DNA of 5,684 nucleotides from an uncultured Chlorobiales bacterium (GTDB lineage: Bacteria; Bacteroidota; Chlorobiia; Chlorobiales; Thermochlorobacteraceae), in the NCBI GenBank assembly GCA_937959145.1, contig CALGMC010000195.1, positions 1 through 5,684 on the forward strand. Direction: 5' to 3'. Below, piece after piece: positions 1 to 4,686 of this stretch. Position 1 is the stretch's first letter; each line of letters starts with the position of its first letter. The notes under the pieces were generated by a model. It was not told the origin of the DNA. It did not search any database and saw nothing but the letters and a program-made list of their open reading frames with translations. Made by a program: the position numbers and the translations under genes.

Positions 1-32
1 ATTTTAAGCCCGTCTTCTTCTTTCATCATCAT
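1..32 (-). CDS. possible start of a further minus-strand gene, cut by the window edge
   Basis: On the minus strand three consecutive ATG codons (32-24) are followed by an open frame to the window edge, reading M-M-M-K-E-E-D-G-L-K. The frame upstream is open back to a stop at 104-102, but it has no ATG before position 32. It lies 163 bases downstream of the two-receiver regulator on the same strand, so it could be the next gene of that signalling cluster. Only about ten codons are visible, no ribosome binding site is evident and no family can be named. Chance is a real alternative. Confidence 0.25.
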   Translation of the reverse strand, partial: MMMKEEDGLK

Positions 33-165
33 CGGAGAGCCATGCAATTGCAATATCGTGTGGATTTTATTAAAAACATGTTGAGGACAACGATGAAATC
101 GTCAAGCACACAAACGTCGGTTGATGACGCTAAGTCTTTTGAGTTCAGGTTTCTTGGGCGGAGGC

Positions 166-224
166 GGCAATGCTTGCATTGGCAACAAGGCATTGCTATG
201 AGCGCGATTTCGTCAAGGCAATGC
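166..224. repeat. cluster of short inverted and direct repeats over a stop codon
   Basis: The octamer GGCAATGC occurs at 166-173 and 217-224, and the related GGCATTGC lies between them at 189-196. Seven-base arms GCAATGC (167-173) and GCATTGC (190-196) are perfect inverted repeats. The latter also pairs with GCAATGC at 218-224. A tight hairpin CAATGC-TT-GCATTG is possible at 168-181. The cluster spans the TAG stop (198-196) of the two-receiver regulator, so alternative hairpins could form in the 3' end of its mRNA. No T-run follows on the minus strand, so it does not look like a classical intrinsic terminator. Its function is unknown. Confidence 0.45.
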
Positions 225-1155
225 GAGCGGCGACGAGTTTAGCGCGCAATTTTTCCGCCGACGTCTGAAAAGCTTGGTCAGGGCTAATGGTTTCCGCCGT
301 GAGTTTAATATTCTGATGTGGCGTCGATTGATAGGTGCGATTTTTCTTAGCCGCTTCTTCCACCGTCCGCGCAAACGAATCTTCGCTCACGGGCTTAGTA
401 ATGTATCGGAACACTTGCACTTCGTTAATTGAGCGAATTGCCATCGTTGCATCAACAATATCGGTAAGAATAACGGTTACAGTATGCGGAAATTCCTTTT
501 TGACCGTATTCAAAAAATCGATACCGTCATGCTCGCCGAAGTTGAGGTCGCTAATCAACACTGAAACAGATACGCGATTGAGTGCGGCAAACGCCTCGTC
601 GAGCGTCGTTGCATGCTCAATAATACAGCGCATGTTCAGTTTTGAAGTGAGCTTTTGAATTTCAGCGGGTGTGTATCCAACGAACAGCAGGGTCGCCGGC
701 GGGTCGGCTTCCGTTTTAGCAACTTCGGTTGCGGGCTTTGCGGGTGTCGCTGTTTTCGCCTCGTTCTGCATCGAGACGATTCGGTCGTGAATTTGAACGC
801 CGAGTTCAATCATCTCGCGCAACTTTTCCACGCTACATGGTTTGTTGATGTATCGGAAAATTTGTCCCGCATTAACAGAGTTCAAAATTGCATCAAGGTC
901 GCTGTAACCTGTCAGAAGTAATCGCACTGTGTTGGGGCTGAGGTCTTTGACCTTGCCTAAAAGTTCGTGACCAAGCATACCGGGCATGCGCTGGTCGCTA
1001 ACGATGACTTTGATTTTGTTGCGCTGAATAATGTCCAACGCTTGAACACCATTTTCTGCTGTGAAAACAGTGTAGTGAAGACGAAGAACTCGACTTAAAG
1101 ATGAGAGCAACAGCGGCTCATCATCAACGAGAAGAATGTTAGAAAGTGCGCTCAT
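196..1155 (-). CDS. response regulator with two receiver domains and no output domain
   Basis: This is a soluble two-component signalling protein of 319 residues. Receiver 1 (about 5-125) has a complete active site: acidic pair D11-D12, phospho-acceptor D54 in SDQRMPG, T82 in LLTGY and K105 in INKP. The SDQRMPG / LTGY / FRYINKP pattern is typical of receivers found with HD-GYP or phosphorelay regulators. A linker rich in Ala, Pro, Lys and Glu (about 130-153) leads to receiver 2 (about 154-270). Receiver 2 keeps the likely acceptor D203, T231 and K254, but G160-Y161 replace the metal-binding acidic pair, so it is probably weakly or not phosphorylated. The last 45 residues are polar and partly helical, with no recognised DNA-binding, GGDEF or HD-GYP domain. 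The gene starts 31 bases after the stop of the histidine kinase gene, which makes that kinase the natural partner. The ATG start is preceded by a weak AGG at about the right distance. It likely works as a phosphorelay intermediate or protein-interaction switch (inference). Confidence 0.93.
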   Translation of the reverse strand: MSALSNILLVDDEPLLLSSLSRVLRLHYTVFTAENGVQALDIIQRNKIKVIVSDQRMPGMLGHELLGKVKDLSPNTVRLLLTGYSDLDAILNSVNAGQIFRYINKPCSVEKLREMIELGVQIHDRIVSMQNEAKTATPAKPATEVAKTEADPPATLLFVGYTPAEIQKLTSKLNMRCIIEHATTLDEAFAALNRVSVSVLISDLNFGEHDGIDFLNTVKKEFPHTVTVILTDIVDATMAIRSINEVQVFRYITKPVSEDSFARTVEEAAKKNRTYQSTPHQNIKLTAETISPDQAFQTSAEKLRAKLVAARIALTKSRS

Positions 1156-1186
1156 AATACCTATAAAAACTTATATCCTTTTGGAC

Positions 1187-2899
1187 TTATGCTATTTGGA
1201 GGTTTGAAGCTCGCGACCGAACGATTTCAGTTGCGGCTCCCCCGTCGCGTTTTTGTTTGACAGGAATTTTAATCGTGAATGTTGTTCCGACACCGACTTG
1301 GCTTTCAACCTGCATCACGCCGGAGTGTTTTTCAATAATTTGATAGCAGATGCTCAGCCCCAAACCCGTTCCTTGTCCAACAGGCTTGGTTGTAAAGAAC
1401 GGCTCAAAAATTCGGTTCAGATATTCTTTTGGAATACCTTTTCCGTTGTCAGTGACGCGAATAACCGCATATCCGTCTTCAACCGATGTTTTGATTTTAA
1501 TTTCACCATCTTCACGCTCTATTGCTTGTGCCGCATTCGTAATCAAATTCAAGAACACTTGGTTGAGCTGAGCGGGATAACATTCTGCATAAAGTTTCGG
1601 GGCGTATTCCTTCACGACCCTTGCTTTATTTTTAATGATGTTATTGGCAATCAACAAGGTTGAATCAATTCCCGCGTGAATATCGGCATACTTGAACTCA
1701 GCTTCGTCTAAGCGCGAGAAGTTTTTAAGGTTCATCACCAATTCTTGGATTCTGTCCATACCTGTCAGGGATTCGCGGAGCATATCGCTGATGTCTTGAA
1801 CCGTGTTTGCTTTCTTCAAGCGTTCTTGTAGTTCCGCCAGTTGAACGAGATGTCGATCGAGGTTTTCCATGTCGTCGTTTTTGAGGGATTCACATAGTTT
1901 ATCAGATTCATCAATGAGTGCGAAAATTTCCTTTTGAAATTCCGACATGCCTTCCAAGTTGGTTTTCACAAATGCCAAGGGCGTGTTGACTTCATGCGCA
2001 AGCCCTGCAACCATTTGACCCAAAGCCGCCATTTTTTCGGATTGAATCAGTTGGGTTTGCGTGTTTTTCAGTTCAGCCGTGCGTTCCTCGACCTTTTGTT
2101 CCAACTGTGAATTCAAGACTTCAAGTTCATACTTTGCTTTTTCAAGACTGATGTTCGTCGCTCTCAGTTGCTCCTGCGCGGTTCTCAATTCGCGTGTGCG
2201 AATGTCGACCATCTTCTCCAGATTTTCAGAGTATCGTGTAATCTCTGCGTCTTGAGAACGTAACTTACGAATAAAATGGAAAAGGAGAATAAAAAAGTTG
2301 ATGAGCGCGGCGATAATACCTGTAATTTGAATCGTGCGCAGCGTGTTGGATTTATCCGAGAGTTTTTTCTCCGCTTCCGACGTGATGAAGTTCATCAACT
2401 CAAGGAGCAAGAGGTTGTTGTCTGAGGCATACTCAACAGCGTCTTGCAAGTCTTCTTTCGGAACAGTGCCTTTGGCGGCAATCACGCGAAAGAGTTTTTC
2501 TTTGAACGGATTCCAGATGAGAAAAGCGCGCTCGAGATAAACTTTCGCGCTGTCAGTTTCAACCGGAATGAGCATCACGGTTTTGTAATCGCCGCCAGTA
2601 ACAAGCCGCCCGTCGCGCAGTCCTTCAATTGTTTCGTCGAAAATTTTGAATGTCGTCGCCAGTTCGTTCTGTGGCTCTTCAATGCTGTGCTCAGCGTTTT
2701 GAGCGATTTGGATTTGCAATAGCGTTTTGACAATACGCTGTGAGAGTTCTCGTTGTCTCGAGGCAAGGTTCACTGCAACAGCATCGCTTTCAAGTTGCCC
2801 CGTCGTAATCGAGCTCACCACCAGCACACTCAAATCCAAGATGAGAAAGAGTGCGACCGAGATGATGATTTCACGATATTTTTGAAGATTCCCTAACAC
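1187..2899 (-). CDS. membrane sensor histidine kinase with PilJ/NarX-like sensor segment
   Basis: This inner-membrane sensor kinase has 570 residues. Order: transmembrane helix 1 (about 11-31); an extracytoplasmic helical sensor (about 32-190) whose start carries NLASRQRELSQRI (44-56), resembling the PilJ/NarX N-terminal sensor and its P-box; transmembrane helix 2 (about 191-210); a long coiled coil (about 212-288); the dimerisation/phosphoacceptor domain with H302 in LAHEVNTPLAF; and a C-terminal ATPase domain. The ATPase has an N box with N451 and N455, a G1 box DNGKGIP (484-490), an F box EPFFTTKP (499-506) and a G2 box GQGTGLGLS (508-516). All catalytic motifs are intact. The roughly 150 residues between the H and N boxes include a helical stretch ending in LKNFSRLDEAE, seen in many kinases of this class. 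The start is GTG with AGG nearly touching it. No in-frame ATG exists nearby and the hydrophobic helix begins at once, so I keep this start. Its phosphoryl receiver is probably the two-receiver protein directly downstream. The ligand cannot be read from sequence; nitrate or another small anion would be a guess from NarX. Confidence 0.93.
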   Translation of the reverse strand: MLGNLQKYREIIISVALFLILDLSVLVVSSITTGQLESDAVAVNLASRQRELSQRIVKTLLQIQIAQNAEHSIEEPQNELATTFKIFDETIEGLRDGRLVTGGDYKTVMLIPVETDSAKVYLERAFLIWNPFKEKLFRVIAAKGTVPKEDLQDAVEYASDNNLLLLELMNFITSEAEKKLSDKSNTLRTIQITGIIAALINFFILLFHFIRKLRSQDAEITRYSENLEKMVDIRTRELRTAQEQLRATNISLEKAKYELEVLNSQLEQKVEERTAELKNTQTQLIQSEKMAALGQMVAGLAHEVNTPLAFVKTNLEGMSEFQKEIFALIDESDKLCESLKNDDMENLDRHLVQLAELQERLKKANTVQDISDMLRESLTGMDRIQELVMNLKNFSRLDEAEFKYADIHAGIDSTLLIANNIIKNKARVVKEYAPKLYAECYPAQLNQVFLNLITNAAQAIEREDGEIKIKTSVEDGYAVIRVTDNGKGIPKEYLNRIFEPFFTTKPVGQGTGLGLSICYQIIEKHSGVMQVESQVGVGTTFTIKIPVKQKRDGGAATEIVRSRASNLQIA

Positions 2900-2940
2900 A
2901 CCTGAACGATTAAATTCTTGTCTAAAATAGTGAAACTGAC

Positions 2941-2967
2941 GCTATACCGCTATTGCGATTGAGCAAA
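2941..2967 (-). promoter_or_regulatory. possible promoter for the kinase-regulator operon
   Basis: Reading the minus strand, TTTG (2967-2964) is followed after 17 bases by TATAGC (2946-2941), about 40 bases before the kinase GTG. The arrangement loosely resembles Bacteroidota-type promoters (TTTG then a TA-rich element) and, less well, a sigma-70 promoter. CGCTAT is repeated in tandem with an eight-base period across the -10-like element (plus-strand 2940-2953). The match is weak. It is listed because the 202-base gap must hold the operon's start unless transcription reads through from the ferredoxin gene. Confidence 0.2.
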
Positions 2968-2992
2968 GCATAACGTTTCTGCGTGTATTGGG

Positions 2993-3019
2993 TGAGACTT
3001 CTGCTTTCTGCGATGAGAC
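2993..3019. repeat. pair of TGAGAC direct repeats 21 bases apart
   Basis: TGAGAC is seen at 2993-2998 and again at 3014-3019, exactly 21 bases apart, or about two helical turns. It lies in the gap upstream of the histidine kinase gene, 26 bases or more beyond the possible promoter. This spacing and place would suit a tandem binding site for an activator, but six-base repeats can arise by chance. The rest of the gap (2900-3101) holds no gene that I can support. Confidence 0.3.
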
Positions 3020-3101
3020 GACGCTGTTTAACTTGCGACGGACTTACTTTAACTAACAACAAAGTAGAGAAGTAAAAGCAGATTTCAAAAAAGAAACCGC
3101 C

Positions 3102-3476
3102 TCAGCCTAATATCAAACAAATCATCTCTTCTTGTTGAACAATAGAAATTTTATGCAGGTCGGCAATCGGGCAGGGACCGCTGACGCATTTTCCCGTTTC
3201 GGGGTCAAAGAGCGCGAAATGCTCTCGGCACAAGAGGTATCGCTTATCGCTGTTGAACGCCGATTGATTTTTTTCGGCAATCGGCTCACCCGCATGCGGG
3301 CATATGTTCAAATAGGCGCGAATGACATTCCCAAATCGAATGACAAACGCTTCATATCGCTCGTCGTCTTTGACAAACGTAAAGATGTGCGACATACCCT
3401 CATGCAATTCGGACGAGGCAATAATGGGAACGACTTTTGAGAGGCTCTCCACAGCGGTAGACGGCGGCGTTGACAT
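3102..3476 (-). CDS. small Rieske-type [2Fe-2S] ferredoxin
   Basis: This is a single-domain soluble electron carrier of 124 residues from the chosen ATG. Cluster ligands are C59 and H61 in CPHAG, and C83 and H86 in CREH, in a C-x-H / C-x2-H pattern with 21 residues between H61 and C83. FDPETGKC and GPC follow, with C97 and C102 near the second cluster loop. The wide spacing and GKC...GPC tail fit a known subfamily of free-standing Rieske proteins, unlike cytochrome bc1 Rieske subunits, which have a membrane anchor. No signal peptide or membrane segment is visible, so it should be cytoplasmic. An in-frame GTG at 3530 would add 18 residues that look non-conserved and would extend into the divergent control region, so I prefer the ATG at 3476. 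F87 stands where many relatives have Gly after the last His. No oxygenase or reductase partner is adjacent, so the electron partner is unknown. It lies 202 bases upstream of the histidine kinase on the same strand. Confidence 0.88.
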   Translation of the reverse strand: MSTPPSTAVESLSKVVPIIASSELHEGMSHIFTFVKDDERYEAFVIRFGNVIRAYLNICPHAGEPIAEKNQSAFNSDKRYLLCREHFALFDPETGKCVSGPCPIADLHKISIVQQEEMICLILG

Positions 3477-3551
3477 TAAAACAAGAACAGTAAGGTTACT
3501 TCTAAATGTTTGGCACTGCGTCGGTCGCACTTGGCGACGGACAAAATAAGA

Positions 3552-3566
3552 TAGAAAAGTTTTCTA
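3552..3566. promoter_or_regulatory. 15-base perfect inverted repeat in the divergent gap
   Basis: TAGAAAA-G-TTTTCTA is a perfect seven-base inverted repeat around one central base. It lies between the divergently transcribed ferredoxin gene and the YqjD-like operon. Its position, 76 bases before the ferredoxin ATG and 53 before the YqjD-like ATG, suits an operator for a dimeric regulator of one or both units. Both arms are AT-rich, which raises the chance of coincidence. No regulator gene is adjacent. Confidence 0.4.
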
Positions 3567-3592
3567 AATTGCTTAACATACTAATACAGTTC

Positions 3593-3602
3593 TTATCGAT
3601 AA
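3593..3602. promoter_or_regulatory. 10-base palindrome before the YqjD-like operon
   Basis: TTATCGATAA is a perfect palindrome ending 16 bases before the YqjD-like ATG. TTGCTT at 3569-3574 and TATCGA at 3594-3599 could be read as -35 and -10 elements, but the 19-base spacing is long and the leader would be very short. It may be an operator or chance. Its centre is about 38 bases from that of the inverted repeat at 3552-3566. Confidence 0.25.
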
Positions 3603-3618
3603 CTTAAACGCATCGCTC

Positions 3619-3825
3619 ATGGCTGCAAAAGAAGAAACTGCCTTGCTTCAAGAGCAATTAGATGCTCTTTACGAACAACTCAAAGAAACTTCATCGTTTC
3701 AAACGGCAAAGCGCGCTACCGAGCAAGTAACTGGCTACATTGAAAAACACCCCATTCAATCAACCTTGATTGCGTTAGGCGTTGGGTTTCTTTTAGGCGC
3801 GCTGTTTTCATCACGCAAAACTTAA
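3619..3825 (+). CDS. ElaB/YqjD-like (DUF883) tail-anchored membrane protein
   Basis: This 68-residue protein has a charged helical N-terminal half (about 1-42, Glu, Gln and Lys rich, likely coiled coil) and one C-terminal membrane helix (about 47-64) containing GVGFLLGALF, followed by the basic end SSRKT. The phrase IEKHPIQSTLIALGVGFLLG closely follows the ElaB/YgaM/YqjD family pattern, in which a short helix ending in 'ENP' or 'KHP' leads into a Gly-rich tail anchor. Enterobacterial relatives are about 100 residues long, so this is a short form. YqjD in E. coli is an inner-membrane protein of stationary phase that associates with ribosomes; whether that holds here is unknown. The ATG has no Shine-Dalgarno match. 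It is the first gene of a four-gene operon, six bases before the next start. Confidence 0.8.
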   Translation: MAAKEETALLQEQLDALYEQLKETSSFQTAKRATEQVTGYIEKHPIQSTLIALGVGFLLGALFSSRKT

Positions 3826-3831
3826 TGACGC

Positions 3832-4239
3832 ATGAAAGACGACCGTCAGCCGCCATTTGAGCGTCTGAACGAGAAAAGCATTGTGGAGTTGCTCGATGAA
3901 TCGCTTTCCCAATCGCTCGATGATGCTTCAGACTTGCTTACAGCAAAAGTGGAACTTGCGAAGTTGGACGTGATTGAACTGCTCTCGGGGATTGCGGCAA
4001 ATGTCGTGCTGGTTTTGATTTCCCTCGTAGGTGCCTCGTGCCTCTTTATTGCCCTTGCACTTTATTTGGGCGAACTGTTCGGGCAACGCTCGCTCGGCTT
4101 TTTAGCCATAGGTGCATTGCTCGTCGGTGCAGTCGTCTTTATCAACACGTTTCAGCCGATGTGGGTGCGCAACATGTTTCTCAAATTTTTTTGGCGCGAG
4201 TATCAGCAAAGACAATCTTCCAAGCCAAAAGACGAATAA
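3832..4239 (+). CDS. YqjE-like membrane protein (phage holin superfamily III / DUF1469)
   Basis: The protein has 135 residues. An amphipathic, acidic N-terminal helix (about 14-50, with LLTAKVELAKLDVIELL) leads to two membrane helices (about 53-81 and 86-107) joined by a short loop with GQRS, and a basic, aromatic C-terminal tail (WREYQQRQ, then Lys-rich) likely on the cytoplasmic side. The TAKVELAKLDV segment before a two-helix hairpin is the hallmark of the YqjE/Phage_holin_3_6 family. Despite that name, members are mostly chromosomal and not lytic holins, and nothing phage-like is nearby. The gene follows the YqjD-like gene by six bases, as yqjE follows yqjD in enterobacteria, which supports both assignments. 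The N-terminal helix may pair with the YqjD-like coiled coil (inference). Confidence 0.82.
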   Translation: MKDDRQPPFERLNEKSIVELLDESLSQSLDDASDLLTAKVELAKLDVIELLSGIAANVVLVLISLVGASCLFIALALYLGELFGQRSLGFLAIGALLVGAVVFINTFQPMWVRNMFLKFFWREYQQRQSSKPKDE

Positions 4240-4242
4240 GTT

Positions 4243-4686
4243 ATGTCAGATTCAGAAGAGATAAGTGCCTATCGCAAGGCGTTGGAGCGAACAATCGAAG
4301 TGCGCAAAGCACGACTGAAAACCCGCAAGCAAGTGCTCAAGTCAGAACTCCATGCCCGCCTCACGCCGAAAGGCTTAGTTTCCCGTTTCCCTGTTACCAT
4401 CATGGTTGCGGCACTCGGCACAGGCTGGTTTATCGGACGCGCCTTCCGACTGCTCATCACATCGCCATCTTCACCACCCATTGAGCGGACACAAGTGCCA
4501 CCAAGCCGCCCACGCACGGCTTCGCCTTTAATGCAGGCAATCAAAGAAATCGCGTTTCAAACCTTAACCAACTTTGCATTGAACAAAACCCGCGAATTTT
4601 TGGTTAATCGCCTGAAAGGTTTTCCTATCACCGAAGTTCAGAACGAAGTCAATAACACTTCCAAGCCCGCAAGCACGAAACCATAA
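4243..4686 (+). CDS. unrecognised single-pass membrane protein
   Basis: I do not recognise a family. The 147 residues comprise a very basic helical N-terminus (about 8-42, many Arg and Lys alternating with Glu), one probable membrane helix (about 50-68, with MVAALGTGWFIGRAF and two small-residue contacts), a Pro/Ser-rich stretch (about 74-95), a second amphipathic helix (about 96-125, LMQAIKEIAFQTLTNFAL...) and a polar Asn/Lys/Ser-rich tail. It starts three bases after the YqjE-like stop, so co-expression is nearly certain. It holds the position of yqjK in the enterobacterial yqjDE cluster, but it is longer and I see no convincing sequence match. The GxGWFIGR pattern in the membrane helix recalls the Gly-rich anchors of DUF883 proteins, so it may be a divergent relative or an interaction partner. 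Confidence 0.82.
   Translation: MSDSEEISAYRKALERTIEVRKARLKTRKQVLKSELHARLTPKGLVSRFPVTIMVAALGTGWFIGRAFRLLITSPSSPPIERTQVPPSRPRTASPLMQAIKEIAFQTLTNFALNKTREFLVNRLKGFPITEVQNEVNNTSKPASTKP

Noticed and set aside
42..242. 66-codon plus-strand open frame at the left end
   Set aside because: It overlaps the conserved regulator gene on the other strand, has a low-complexity Arg/Ser-rich product and shows no family features.
1253..1663. 136-codon plus-strand open frame opposite the kinase gene
   Set aside because: It is fully antisense to the intact kinase ATPase domain and its composition is that of a shadow frame.
3045..3066. Hairpin TACTTT-10 bases-AAAGTA downstream of the ferredoxin gene as a terminator
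   Set aside because: The stem is only six mostly AT pairs and no T-run follows on the minus strand.
3081..3101. T-run (minus strand TTTCTTTTTTGAAA) after the ferredoxin stop as an intrinsic terminator
   Set aside because: There is no GC-rich stem before it. The only pairing is a four-base TTTC/GAAA arm that includes the T-run itself.
3477..3530. Extended start of the ferredoxin at the GTG at 3530
   Set aside because: The added 18 residues look unlike the family, and the ATG at 3476 gives a typical length and a cleaner divergent gap.
3832..4239. Phage origin suggested by the holin family name
   Set aside because: The YqjE/Phage_holin_3_6 family is mostly chromosomal. No endolysin, structural phage gene, integrase or attachment site is visible.
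4038..4484. 148-codon plus-strand open frame overlapping the YqjE-like and unknown genes
   Set aside because: It overlaps two well-packed genes in another frame. The product is rich in Cys, His and Arg, as expected for an off-frame reading.
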